Shown here one piece after another: positions 47,176 to 58,690 of a stretch of DNA of 64,000 nt. Numbering within the stretch: position 1 is the stretch's first letter; each line of letters begins with the position of its first letter. The stretch spans positions 33,755,965 to 33,819,964 of the forward strand of contig NC_087252.1 of assembly GCF_037042905.1 (NCBI RefSeq), read 5' to 3'. This DNA is from Lytechinus pictus (taxonomy: Eukaryota; Echinodermata; Echinoidea; Temnopleuroida; Toxopneustidae). The position numbers and the translations under genes are program-made. Below the pieces are notes generated by a model. The model made no database searches. It was not told the DNA's origin and saw only the letters and a program-made list of their open reading frames with translations.

Positions 47176-48942
47176 TTGGTAGTAGTAGTATTATTGTTTT
47201 TGTTGTTGTTAGTGTTGATATTATCATTATTATTGTTATCGTCATAAATAATATTAGTAATAATATTTTGATATTACTAATAGTATTACTATTATTATAT
47301 ATTTATTCATATCCTTTATAAGAGACAAAATAATATGTGTTTGTCTGTATGAGGGTCTGTAGGTGCATGTGTGTGTGGGTATGTGCGTGTATAGGGGGGG
47401 GGGGGCATCCAAGGTATATCTGCAACCAAACAGTGTTCGTTGAAGGTCATTGCCCTGTGTCAATCGGTGAAGGCTAATTATGCCAGTTTTTATTCACCCT
47501 TCTTCAACAAATGCACAGAAAGCGTTAGTAAAGAACGTCACAAGGAATCTAAAGTCTCTGCTGACACAACTTCAGAGGATGTCACTATATACCAGGATGA
47601 TAAGAGGGAGCAGAGTAAGCAAAATGAGACTCAAACCCAAGCTGCAGAGAGCGATGAGGGTCATACTGATGAAGAATATGACTTGATTCAAATTGAGAAG
47701 CATGGCATTACTGTCAGAATTTCCAAATATGAAATCTACAGTGCAAAGGACATCACTGTGGAAGTGATTGAAGAGGTCCCACCTGAGCTAAAGCTGAAGG
47801 AAACAGAAGCCATCATATCGGTTGGATTGAGGATGTCGCCTTCGAACGCAATGTTTGACAGTCCTGTAAGAGTAACAATGCCCCACTGTGGTGCATTTAC
47901 AAAGCCTACTGATGCAGAAGTTTACATCTATTATCGCAAGAACGGTACTCCTTTTCTATTTCCTCTTTGGTCGTTTTTCTTTCACTCAGTTTTCCCCACT
48001 CACATTTCTGAAGAACTGAGTAATACTATTGCAGATGATATATTGATTTTTATTTTAAGATTACAATATAGTTCATTATGATGACCCAAACAACTAGACA
48101 CCGTTTAAAAGATATAAAGGAGTAGAATACAACGAATAAGTTTCTTCAATTTTTACTGTTACACCCATATATGGCAAGCTCCGATCATGCCATGGGCTTA
48201 TTGGGTTTTTTCACTGGCGTGTAGCGGCCGCACAGAAGCGCTGTTAGTGAATGTGTTGTTAGTGCTAACAAGTCACTGACAAATCAGCCACTAACACCAT
48301 AAGCGCTTATGTTTGTTACAACAAATGCATGTAATCACAACTTAATTCCACATAAGATGACGTCATAGAATCTAGGGGATAATTAGAACAAAACGGCCCG
48401 TTTCCAAGGCTATCTAATTTGAGTACCGGTATTATATAGTAAATAGTCAGAAGGTGGAGACTGAATGTAAATGAAACGTTCTTCTTTGTATTCTGTAGAT
48501 TAATAATTTTCCACTTCTGTTTCATCAATCAATCTAATTTCCCGCTTTCGATAAAGTGTTGGGAAAAGGCCGTTCATATAAAATTAGTATATATTTTTTT
48601 TAACGATACATATATTTACTACAGGATGATCTCCTTTGCTTCGTGAGTTTGAAGAAAGAGGAATTACACATTTCTATTTTCTATTTTAATGATATTACAG
48701 ATTCTACAAAATTTACAGCGATTCTATCCACCAGCACGAGAATCCCAAAGTGTGTTGTGAGAGATCGCGATCTAGATATCTACCTTATGCACTTCTCAGA
48801 ATTCAGGATTGTTGCTACAATAAGAAAGATATTTATTGGGAAACGTGTTATTTGTACACCAATCATTCCTGTACTAGCACCTAGAAATCCCATGCCCATT
48901 TTGTGGGTCAATGTCAGGGACCAAAACGTTGCAGAAGGACAG
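37504..48942 (+). CDS. Ankyrin-repeat/ZU5 gene, six exons, 3' end not found
   Basis: The joined exons are 37504-41664, 44960-45130, 46268-46425, 46861-46898, 47519-47944 and 48701-48942. They total 5196 bases, exactly 1732 codons, with junction phases 0, 0, 2, 1 and 1 all agreeing and no internal stop. The product has about 40 ankyrin repeats (residues 40-1380), two more ankyrin-type units, an acidic linker (about 1510-1570), a ZU5 domain (about 1572-1690) and the start of a UPA-like segment. ZU5/UPA proteins include UNC5, ankyrins and PIDD, which are signalling receptors or scaffolds; no transmembrane segment is visible here. The frame stays open at the last donor (GT 48943), so more exons, perhaps with a death domain, are expected. 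Echinoid genomes hold many related genes (established in outline). The exact paralog cannot be named. Confidence 0.85.
39190..40880 (+). repeat. Supra-repeat in the ankyrin exon, offset 990 bp
   Basis: Bases about 39190-39890 match about 40180-40880 at an offset of exactly 990 bp (ten ankyrin units) with only scattered differences; for example 39361-39420 and 40351-40410 are identical. Upstream of this the best match shifts to 1089 bp (eleven units), so one unit was lost from the second block. This is recent duplication within the array. Confidence 0.85.
41812..43599. mobile_element. Mariner-like foldback element in intron 1
   Basis: The left end CAGCGCGTCCCCCCAAAAAA and the right end (inverse of CAGTGCGTCCCAAAAAAAC) form terminal inverted repeats within arms of more than 200 bp. 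TA flanks both sides (41810-41811, 43600-43601), as for Tc1/mariner elements. The interior includes a repeated TTAAATTGAAATTTAATGCATGAGTGA block (about 42128 and 42495) in direct orientation and an inverse near 43255. No transposase ORF is present. Confidence 0.85.
43750..44094. mobile_element. Second foldback element in intron 1
   Basis: The arms start with ATTGTAAATAC plus TTATGGCTTTCAACCCAG and end with the inverse CTGGGTTGAAAGCCATAAAT. The inner arms pair as GCGACTGTACCACCAGGCCA with its inverse TGGCCTGGAGGTACAGTCGC. The loop contains CATATG. Non-coding. Confidence 0.85.
44960..45130 (+). CDS. Exon 2 of the ankyrin/ZU5 gene: ankyrin-type unit
   Basis: The acceptor AG is at 44958-44959 behind a CTAAC branch-like motif and short T run; the donor is AAG|GTGATT at 45130/45131. 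The 57 codons (DIHLAIQNGQ..., LVSQGADLNVQSADGQMCLHEAI) form an ankyrin repeat unlike the exon 1 consensus. Phase 0 at both ends joins exon 1 and exon 3 without a break. Confidence 0.85.
46268..46425 (+). CDS. Exon 3 of the ankyrin/ZU5 gene: last ankyrin-type unit
   Basis: The acceptor GATTCAG ends at 46267. The next AG, six bases further on, would give the same frame and lose two residues. The coding reads ISDEIYNGNLSPEKALVFYL, then LENGAKTDVEDKAGKLPIHY and AKDEVVRQMIL. The donor TCGAG|GTGATT lies at 46425/46426, phase 2. The ORF reported from ATG 46029 through this exon uses a wrong frame. Confidence 0.85.
46861..46898 (+). CDS. Exon 4 of the ankyrin/ZU5 gene: 38-base microexon
   Basis: The acceptor TTTTCAG ends at 46860 and the donor CAAG|GTAAGA lies at 46898/46899, both strong. 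The exon takes over phase 2 and leaves in phase 1, encoding RMKSHPEEADYYQ across its borders. It is the spacer between the last ankyrin unit and the acidic linker. Confidence 0.8.
47105..47185 (+). repeat. (TAG)n microsatellite in intron 4
   Basis: A run of TAG trinucleotides with a few TAT/TAC interruptions, followed by other AT-rich trinucleotide variation up to about 47290. Confidence 0.9.
47519..47944 (+). CDS. Exon 5 of the ankyrin/ZU5 gene: linker and first part of ZU5
   Basis: The acceptor lies behind a pyrimidine-rich tract and AG 47517-47518; phase 1 joins exon 4 (Q|E). The first 60 residues are charged and rich in Glu/Lys/Gln/Thr, probably disordered. The ZU5 domain then begins near GITVRISKYEIYSAKDITVE and runs through EAIISVGLRMSP, FDSPVRVTMPHCG and AEVYIYYRKN. 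The donor AACG|GTACTC at 47944/47945 is weak-to-moderate. The frame stays open beyond it to 48081, but that extension loses ZU5 similarity and is read as intron. Confidence 0.9.
48215..48310. repeat. Hairpin-forming sequence in intron 5
   Basis: AAGCGCTGTTAGTG at the left and CACTAACACCATAAGCGCTT at the right are imperfect inverses, with TTAGTGCTAA and further TTAGTG/CACTAA copies between. A TGACGTCA lies just beyond at 48358-48365. Probably a small MITE. Confidence 0.6.
48701..48942 (+). CDS. Exon 6 of the ankyrin/ZU5 gene: second half of ZU5 with His-Phe-Ser
   Basis: The acceptor TATTACAG ends at 48700; phase 1 in and phase 0 out. The coding begins STKFTAILSTSTRIPKCVV and then reads DLDIYLMHFSEFRIVATI. 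The tripeptide His-Phe-Ser is encoded at 48790-48798 (residues about 1682-1684). HF|S is the cleavage site in ZU5 domains of PIDD and UNC5CL. The exon continues through IGKRVICTPIIPVLAPRNPM into a UPA-like start (WVNVRDQNVAEGQ). The donor CAG|GTTAGG is at 48942/48943. Read-through would add 26 unrelated residues and stop at TAA 49021-49023. Confidence 0.85.
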
Positions 48943-50062
48943 GTTAGGCTTATTGGAATGCTTCCACCACATTTTTTTCCAATATTCTCTGAATTATTTT
49001 TAGAACAGATACCTTATATATAATAATTAAGCTTACAGAGTATTAAACATGTTTTTAAAGATGCATATGTAATATTACATAGAAAAATGGAAAAAAAAAT
49101 GTTCTTAAACACATCCTTTCACAACGTGTGCTTTTTAACCAGAAACCAAATTTAAGAAATCATGAATAATAAGATGACGAAACATTGAATATCGTCAACA
49201 AAGAAAAGTATATGTGAACTAGCAGATTATAAAGTGATCAACTATCAATTCAAGTAAGGCGTCTTGTCAAAAGTGTGTGTGCGTCTTTACCTTTATATTC
49301 TACGGCGAACCCGCTGAGCGTGCCATTGTCCATTTTTCTTTCCTACGGGTCAGTGCTCTTGCCATTCAAGACGCCAGCGTGCCCTTTTGCAGCGAAAACG
49401 GAAGCGTCCGCTTTTATCTTTTCTTTTGACACCCCCGGTTGGCTCTCCGAGAAGATGTTTTTGCATGAGCGCCCTCTATGTCCACGATATCGGTGTTTTA
49501 GGCCCGATCTCTAGTCACTGATCTGAATATCGTTGTGTCCTTGTATCGGTGTGCCTAGTCCAGTGGGGTATATATTTTCCAAAGTTACGCTTTCACAATT
49601 TCTTTTGATAATTTTTCGTTTCGGGTTTCAGTATATGACAAAGTTCAATTAGATTTAGATTTCATTTCTTTAATAAAACAATTAAGCTTTAGCCCTTTAG
49701 CACGAGCATTTTGTTTTATTTTGAAGAATATACCGTTAAGATATTGACTTTCTAAAAGTAAGTGTTCAGGCGCGGGTGAGATTTTATTTTATCACACTGA
49801 GCCCACACAGTCAGCATTGTCGGGTGAAAAGGAGAAATATGGAGTTGTCCTTAACATCTTTGTAAACGAAATGCAAAGCCCCTCACAAAAGATGCAATAT
49901 AAATCATACCTGGGTCCAAAAATGATGGCATTTAAATTTATACATTGAAACGCTACTGTGACAAAAAAAAAATTAAATACATAAGATGCAAGCGTTTTTT
50001 TTTGTGTGTGGAAAAAAGATGAACACTAAGGACATCGTTGAAATTCAAATTTGAGCTAAACA
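48943..50062. other. Non-coding stretch after the last recognised exon
   Basis: No further UPA or death-domain coding was found. 49265-49340 (GGCGAACCCGCTGAG and neighbours) and 49760-49830 (GTTCAGGCGC and neighbours) are partial copies of the segmental repeat that follows. The ORF 49275-49514 is not recognised. Confidence 0.5.
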
Positions 50063-53000
50063 TAGGCCTATATCTAATTTAGCCGAAGTGCACATCAATT
50101 TTACTCTTATTATACATGTTTAAAAATTGCCATGTTAGAAACTAATATATTCACACATAATACAGATGCCGTGCAAAACAAACGAATAAAATATCATTAA
50201 TTTGAACTTTAAATATCAAATTGGATGCTCAAGCAGTCATATCGGTCATTGTAGATTAAATGCACAATTCTTGAATTTCATTGCCCGAAATTCAGAACAA
50301 AAAGTACTTTCGTTACTTTGTAAGACAATTACAAACATCTTTACCAACTCAAATACACAGAGAGATGGTAGGCAAAGAATATAACTCGAATGTTCATATT
50401 AAGAGTCAACCTATCAAGAGGAAAGTTACATGGGTAATTAAAAATGTGTTGATAAAATATCACTCGAACGTTATGTTATAATCTGCTTCGCCAAACAGTT
50501 TTTATGTAATATTGCTCTTTATAAAGGCAAGTATTAAACTACATTAAATGTCGAAATGTTGATAATATAATGGAAACCATATTAAAATGCACATTACGAA
50601 AAGAAACAAAATCAAGGTTCTAGAATGGGGACAAAAAGAGAACAAGAAAACTACCAATTTGATGCTCATTTTAATTCCCCGAAAGCCGGACGTTGAAAAT
50701 GACATGGGCCAGCGCATTGCAAGCTGTATTTAACGGCTTACCCCATTGTCAAGGTAGATTTAAATGACCCCATTCTTGATTGGGGAGATTACCCTATATT
50801 CTTGAACGTAGAGGTGGTCTGACTGGTGGCGGATTTCAATAGAAATGACCCCTTGATTGGTGGGGGTATTTCAATGGGAGATTACCACTTTGTCAGCGCG
50901 GGTGACTGTCTTGATACTTTGATGTTCCCCGATGTGTCTTCTATTCGAAAACCGTGTTTGCAACTAATCCCAATTATGAGACTATTTGGCATCAAAATGA
51001 AAGCCTAACTGCACCCTTTTCATAGATATCGTTTGAAAATAAAATGCTTACGTTTAAGGTAAAATTGGAATATGAGAAGGCTCTTTATAATATGTAAACC
51101 AAATATGATTTGTTCATAAGCATATTTATAATAAATGTTACAAAATCAAGTTTCATAGAACAGATGTTATACTCGATTTAGTTACAGCCAAAATATTTCA
51201 AAGTCATCGAGAGGGTAAGTATCAGACTAAATAATGCAAGCCTGAATTGCGAGCTTGAAAAGGGATCATTTTTATCAGGGCGGATCCAGCTTTCATCACC
51301 AGAGAGAGTGCGCAAAATGCCACCCCCCCCCCTAATCTACCGCGCAAAGCTTATTTTTGTTGGTTTCTTTCAAGGGGGAGTCCAAACAGTGAACATTCTT
51401 GTTTGGGCCCTGGAAATTAAACTATATTTCAAAGAGAGTTTGTAATAAAAAAAATATGCGTATACATAATTTTCTTTTATTGGCGTGATCGTTGGCGTGA
51501 CCCGTTTGGCACTGGTATGCGAGCGCGCAGCGTTTAAGGTTTAGATTTCTGAAAAAGTTTAGAACTGCAGTAAAGCGCTGTAATATTAAGCAATTATTAG
51601 GAATAAATTCAAACTGAAACGTAAAAAAAAAACTATAATACATCACGAACCCGGCACCTTAAACAAAAAAGAACAGACCGTGTTGACCATCTAAAACTTA
51701 ACTCTTAAAGGACTGGAGGGCATGATTCCCCCCCCCCCCCTCGACGCTTCGCAACGATGTTTCCAAAACGCAAAAAGAGAGCGCCGCAAACTTTTATGAC
51801 TAGGTTTTTTTTAAAGTCTTGCGCAACTTTTGAGACCAAAGTTTTAACATACGGAGATAGCATTGCGACGTCACATGACTTTTTACGAGACAATATCATG
51901 CCGAAAATGGCTAATTTTTATACTTTGCGTACTGAGTATATGGGAGATGAACTTCATAAAAGGATGATAATTTTTCGTTCTAATGTGTCTGTTTAATTGA
52001 TTTAGTTGTTAAATGGTCTGTAATAGTTTCCATTAAAAAAACGATGAAAAACAAGCGTTTAGATGTGCTTCACTTGTAAGTGGTATACAAATAATGTAAA
52101 TTACTATTAATGGCGTGAGTTTCCCGATCTCCTTATCGAAATCAATATCAATGAGAGAGCACAATATTGTTCTCGCTCTAAAGGAGGGGGGGGGGGTCAG
52201 TGTTCTATCAAGCAAAAGACGTAGGCCTATATGTGCATAAGTTCATACCATTGGTGTAGTGATAAAGAACCTAATGAATTCTGTTTTTGTATGTCGACGT
52301 TATTATAAAGTTAATACAAATGACATTCAATATGATTCAGGCGTACACCGCTTTAACTGCATGGTAACATGCATCCAGAAATCGAAATATCCGATGAATT
52401 AAAAACGTACGTAGCAGGAATGGCATGCAGTTCGGATGTTACAGCACTCTAAAATTAGAATAATCTCGTATTACAAATGTCAATTTGGCTAAAAATGCAC
52501 ACAAACTCATAACTTGATAGACTCTGGGGGATGCTGTCGTTGATATAAAAATCGCATCGACCTCGATATGCAATCATTTTTTGTACTGCATCGGACTTGA
52601 CAACCCGCAAAATCTTTTCCAAAATTATCTCTCTTTTTAATCTAAATAATATAATCTATGTATTTCAGGATCATGATATGAAAACCCTTTTATAACAAAC
52701 ATGATAAAGGAAAACGCGTCTCAAGTTATACATGGTTCATTGCCCGGCCGCAAAATATACCAATCATCTTCATTTGTCAATAATCATCAACATTATCACT
52801 GATATTATTATTCGTATTATGTCCGTTAATATCACTTCAAAATTATGATTATCACTATCATCATCACAGTTATCATCATCATCATCATTCATTCATTATC
52901 TACTTCCAATCGTTCTCCAGTATCAATTTTATATTTTATATAATTAAAAATATATGAAAGATAATAGTAATGATTATGGTGATGCTGGTAATCATGACCA

Positions 53001-53845
53001 TTAGATCCGTTATATGAGATAATTTATGCGATTATACACGCTAATCGCTACTCGATGATGTTGAAATAATTCTTTTAAATAGCACAAAAGAAGTCGGGAC
53101 GGTACATGTAGTTAGTGCATACACGTACTTTAATACACTATATCATTACAAAAGATTCCCCGTCAGACGGGCCAACGGTCTTTTGAAGTAGGTTCATCTA
53201 TTGAAATTACGACAATAATCACGACAGCGGATATGGGGAATTAAAGTCTGTGAGCATCTCTCCCATTGTTTTCTGTGGCGAACCCGCTGAGCATGCTATT
53301 GTCAATGATTCTCTACTATACGGGTGAGTGATCTTGCTTTGTCATGATCATAGGCCTGGGCAATGACTAAGAACAGTTCGATGAGTATCAATGCCAAGCA
53401 ATCCCGAAAGGTCAATAATGTTCAATTCTCTTGATGGAGAAGACTATATCATGGCCCTATTTTCTTTATCTTTCTGTTCCCTCTTCGTGTCCTTCCTCAT
53501 CTCCCATTATTATTCTCATCCCTTTTTACTGCTCCCCCATTCTACATGTACGTCTGCTTCTCCTTGGTAATTCTTCTCCTCCTCCTTCTCCCACCTCATC
53601 GATTTATGAAGATAAAATTATAATGAAATAATAGATATGTTAATACTTATAATAGAGAAATGAAGGTGATTGCGATAGTAACAGCGGTGATGACGATATC
53701 GATAATTATGGGAGGTCATAGACCATGTACAGCACAAAGTATCAGACGCAATTTCAAATATGATTACATGACGATTTCGATACGAAATATTTATCATAAA
53801 TCTAGATCTAGTACATTAATATACACTTATCTTTATATTTGATTA
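50063..53845 (+). repeat. Segmental duplication, copy A
   Basis: It is collinear with copy B (54434-61860). Matched blocks are 50063-50343 with 54434-54720, 50344-51252 with 55785-56700, 52069-53450 with 58818-60190, and 53450-53845 with 61465-61860. Long stretches are identical or nearly so. The part 51253-52068 has no match in B and carries a CAGGGCGGATCCAGC transposon end (about 51279) and a C tract (about 51730). No gene was recognised in either copy. Confidence 0.9.
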
Positions 53846-54433
53846 TACGTCAAACGAGTCCGTCTGCGTTTTGTTTGCTGCTAAGTTTGTAAATGTTTCG
53901 TTTTACATTCAAATCCTAATGTGAATTTTAAAGCCGTAACATTCTGTACATACGTTATGCATTTTGTAAATACGTTTATTGTTATTCAGGGCCCCATGGA
54001 AGACCACTTCTTATTGGTGAATGGGCTACCCTGTCAAAATATCAGAAATAAATAGGGGGGAGGTGAATTTTTTTTTCACCCATATTTTCCCCGATCGGCT
54101 GCTCAAAGTTGATTTTTGTTTATTTCTTTTAATCGGTTGTCCCAGTGTTTCCCTTTTTTTTTTGCTCCACCTATAGGGGGGGGGGGGGGGGCGGGCCCTA
54201 TGTAAATGTAAATCTAACCAAGAATTGGGTCTATACAGCATAATGTCTAGAGGTCAGGGGCGGATCCATGACAGGGGGAAACAAGTTTCGCTTTTAAGGG
54301 GGAGGGGGGCACACTTCTGTTTTGGCGGCATTTTTACATTACAATTTTTAATTGTGCCTCTCTTAATGGGGGGGGGGGGGCAAGGGGCGGCTTCCCCCTT
54401 TGAATCCCCCAGTGATCGAAGGGTACCGGAAAT
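53846..54433. other. Junction between the two duplicated copies, with transposon ends
   Basis: It holds G tracts at about 54178-54191 and 54370-54380 and a CAGGGGCGGATCCATGACAG motif at about 54257, the same terminus type as at 51279, 57238 and 62260. No coding was recognised. Confidence 0.55.
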
Positions 54434-57237
54434 TTAGGCCTATATCTAATTTAGCCAAAGTGCACAACAATTTTACTCTTATTATACATTATGTTTAAAC
54501 ATTAACATGCTAGAAACTTATATATTCACACATAATACAGATGTCGTGCAAAACAAACGAATAAAATGTCATTAATTTGAACTTTTAAAAATTAAATTGG
54601 ATGCTCAAGCAGTCATATCGGTCATTGTTGATTAAATGCACAATTCTTGAATTTCATTGCCCGAAATTTAGAACAAAAAGTATTTTCGTTACTTTGTAAG
54701 ACCATTACAAACATCTTTACTTTCAAACGAAATCAAAAGCACTTAACAATTTAGTATAAAAATTATCAAATTTGAGGTAGTCTTGACCATGAATTGAGTT
54801 GAATGTTTATAAAGGAATTATAGCGTATTTTAATAAATCCCATTCTAAACTTTGAATGACCGATGTCTCCGGGGAAAAAATATCGCGTGAATTAAAATGC
54901 AAATTAACACATTTAAGTGACTCTGACATGAAATTGGACATGAAAACCTATATTATCTTTTTACCTGGGATCCGTCTTTATTCTCTTATCAATTTTCCCT
55001 GTGATCTAGAGTACCTACCATCCAGCAGACACAGAACCGAAGGGGGTCTGGGCTGAAGCCTCCACACTCTTTTTCCTCCAAATAGCGTACAAAACGTAAA
55101 AAGTACCATGATTTTATGCATGGTGATCCCCTTCAAAACCGTTCGGCGGTTGGGGAAGGCTTAATTATTTCTTCCAATTTTTCAGTTCTACTCACAATAT
55201 TTAATTTTGTCAACTTAATTTTAATGGCTTCTTTTTTTTCATCCAACTTCATTTCTTCCTTTGAATTTTTCTAAACCTTTTCTATACTTATTTTTTTAAC
55301 CTTCACGTTTGACTTATACAGTAGTGCATATTGCCGTTGATTTCTTCTTCCTATCAAATATCTGAATTTATCTGCAATATGTGTGTGTCAAATTATTGCA
55401 AATTAGATTCCCAGTGTCTAAGGTAAACATAATTTACCGACGTAAAGTTTGTAATACGAAAGCCTCTTTGGCCTAGTTTTTTTGATTACCATCCAGGAGC
55501 CACAGAACCGAAAGGGGTCTGGGGCTGAGGCCTCCACAAGTACCATGATTTTATGCATGATGTAGTGAATCCGGGAGGAGGGGGTTATCCGGCCCGTGCG
55601 CCCCGCCCCCCACGCCCCTTTGAGAGCCATTATCAATTTTGCTAATGTAAATATGCCATTTTTACACAAGTGTGCCCCCTTTGAAACTCACAGCATGTAT
55701 TTTAATGAGGATATGTCGTTCATGCACAAGTGAGGACCTTCACTTTCGCCTGGTAAACACCCCTTTTCCAAATATATTTGATTATTAAAATGCACGGAGA
55801 GATGATAGGCAAATAATATAACTCGAATGTTAATATTAAGAGTTGACCTATAAGGAGGGAAGTTACATGGTTAATTAAAAATGTGTTGATAAAATATCAG
55901 TGGAACGTTATGTTATAATTTGCTGCGCCAAACAGGTTTTATGTAATATTGCTCTTTATAAAGACAAGTATTAAACTACATTAAATGTCGAAATGCTGAG
56001 ATGTATAATGGAAACCATATTAAAATACACATTACGAAAAGAACCAAAATCAAGGCTCTAGTATGGGGACAAAACGAGAACAAGAAAACTACCCATTTGA
56101 TGCTCATTTTAATTCCCCGAAAGCCGGACGTTGAAAATGACCTGGGTCAGTGCATTGCTAGCTGTATTTAATGGGAGAGCTCGGCTTACCCCATTGTCAA
56201 GGTAGATTTAAATTACCCTATTCTTGATTGGGGAGATTACCCTATTGTTGAACATAGAGGTGGTCTGACTGGTGGCGGATTTCAATAGAAGGATGACCCC
56301 TTGATTGGTGGGGGTATTTCAATGGGAGATTACCACTTTGTCAGCGCGGGTGACTGTCTTAATACTTTGATGTGTCCCCGATGTGTCTTTTAATCGAACA
56401 CCGTGTTTGCAACTAATCCCAATTAATAAGACTATTTGGCATCAAAATGAAAGTCTAACGTCCATCCTTTTCATAGATTTCGTTTGAAAATACTTACAGT
56501 GTACGTTTATAAGGTAAACTTGAAATATGAGAAGGCGCTTTATAATATGTAAACCAAATATGATTTGTTCATAAGTATCTTTATAATAAATGTTTTCAAA
56601 ATCGAGTTTCATAGAACAGATGTATAATACTCGATTTAATAACAACCATAATATTTCAAAGTCATCGAGAGGGTAAGTATCAGACTAAATAATGCAAGCG
56701 TGATTTGTTCAGGCGCTGGTAAGATTTTTCTTTTCAATCCCACTGAGCCTGATCTCTTTTTTTTTTCATACAAAAGCCGGGATAGACATGTGGTTAAATA
56801 AGCATTAATTGGATTCGTGCTTTCGGGAAAACAGTATTTATTTACGAGCAAGAACATTGAAGTGTTCAGTGTTGGCACCGGTTGGCACCACTGCGATGAA
56901 GTTAATTCGAATTGTGTTTTTGAACAGGATCAAAATAGTAGAAGTAAAAACGTTAAGCTTATTATATATATATGTATTAATCATTCGGATTTATGCATTA
57001 TTCTGAACTACACGTGTCTATAATTGAATGATTTATATGTATTCAATCAGTGGCAGATTTTCAGGTGGGGGCACATTTTCCCTTGAAAACTTTTTAGACA
57101 AAAAAGTTGTCACTAAAATAGGGCATTTTGACCCGTTTAAAACGTGACGTTAAAAAATTAAGGTCTTTACTTGTGTTTGAACAACATATTCATATTACAG
57201 ATATTTGCTGTGACTCTCAAAAAGTGAGTACACTTGC

Positions 57238-58586
57238 AGGGGCGGAACCAGCCTTCACCAAAGGGGGGGGGGGGGTCTTTTTAACCACATACCCCCGATC
57301 AGCCGCTCAAATATGATTTTTGTTTGTTTAAATGAATGTAAAATAATCTCATAAGCCTTATTTAAATAGTGCGAGCGCGAAGCTCGAGCTATTGTTAAAA
57401 TTATTATTCCATGTATTTTGTCCTAAAATGGCATTCTGGCAATGCTTGTGATCCTAAACGAGATGAGTAAATTTAATATACGCTTTGATCATTCTGATAA
57501 AAAAAGATATGTTAACGGCTGATTGCAGTTAGCCATGAAGACGTTACATATTTCAACAGTCAAATAACGCGAGCGCGAAGCGCGAGCTGAAAATTTTGAC
57601 CTTTCTACCTGAAGAATTGAAATTCTAAGCAATTTTTGTAATCATGAAAAAGTTAAATATATAACAAAGCAATTGATGCGAGCGCGAAGCGCAAGCGGAA
57701 AATTCGAGATTTGTAGGAAAATTGTGAGTGGATATGGATCACAGTTAAAAAGGAGCTGATATGTTTCATTATTATTACTTTGAGTTTGACATACATGTAG
57801 GACCGGGACATTCTAAGAACATTATTCTATCGTTTGAAAATTATGACTGTCTTCCTATTTCTCTTCCTATCAATGCGCTAGATGAAACTTGTCGATATTC
57901 CATTCTGAAAAAGGAACAATTTAAAGCGCTTTTGTAATAATGAATAAGATGCATGAGTTAATATATTTTTAACAATCAATGTGCGCGCATATCGCCAGCC
58001 GAAAATTGTTGATAAACTGTCATAAAATGGAGATTTTAAGTAGTTTGTTATAGAATTTATATTTAAATTTTTATAACTCACCAATCAAAATGCAAGCATG
58101 CAGCGCTAGCTGATACGTTTTTACAATCTGACATGAATAGGGATATTTTTATAAGTATATGGAATACAGGAAAATAATAGGTACCTGGAAATCAAATTTT
58201 GCGAGCGCGCAGCGCAAGCAGAAAATGTTTATATTCAGACAATAAAAAAGAAATTTTTACAGATCACTTTTTTAAAATGAAAGTTCAATTTCCGAGCTGA
58301 AATATGTTATGTATATTGACTTCAAAATTTGATATTTAAAGTTCCATATATGTAAATCACCTAAAAGGTAATGCGAGCGCAAAGCACGAGCGAAAATTTT
58401 ATATAATGACATGAAAGATTTTTTGTTATTGTTTTCGAAGTCTTCCCCTCATCTTATTTATTCACTCGTTTTCCTCCTCTCATGTTTACCATTTTTTCTC
58501 CCCTCTTTTCCCTTTTTTGGTCTTTCTTTCCCCCTTTTTTTGCTCCGCCAATAGGGGGAGGAGGGAGGGCGGACCCCTTGCCCCAC
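57238..58586 (-). mobile_element. Transposon with GCGAGCGCGAAGCGCGAGC core array, minus orientation
   Basis: The left boundary GCAGGGGCGGAACCAGCC is followed by a G tract; the right boundary lies near CCACCCCTGGATCC (about 58574-58587). Cores or decayed cores lie at about 57370, 57567, 57679, 57982, 58092, 58201 and 58372, with AT-rich spacers of about 110-200 bp. The orientation is opposite to the array at 19.2-19.8 kb. It sits inside segmental copy B only. Confidence 0.7.
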
Positions 58587-58690
58587 CCCTGGATCCAACT
58601 CTGGAACAATCTACCAAAAAGTATTAAACAAGCAGATTCAAGAGAGAAATTCAAATCCGTGTTAAAACCTTTTTTGTTAAATATAGCTTT
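58578..58690 (+). pseudogene. LINE reverse-transcriptase C-terminal relic
   Basis: The translation LWNNLPKSIKQADSREKF followed by KSVLKPFLL matches the conserved tail of CR1/Jockey-type ORF2 ('lWN.LP..i....s...Fk..lk..l'). Nothing upstream in frame is recognisable; the GC-core element ends directly before it. Confidence 0.65.

Noticed and set aside
47945..48081. Continuation of the ZU5 ORF past 47944
   Set aside because: Similarity to ZU5 stops at the GT, and exon 6 at 48701 continues the domain in matching phase; the extension is intron read-through.
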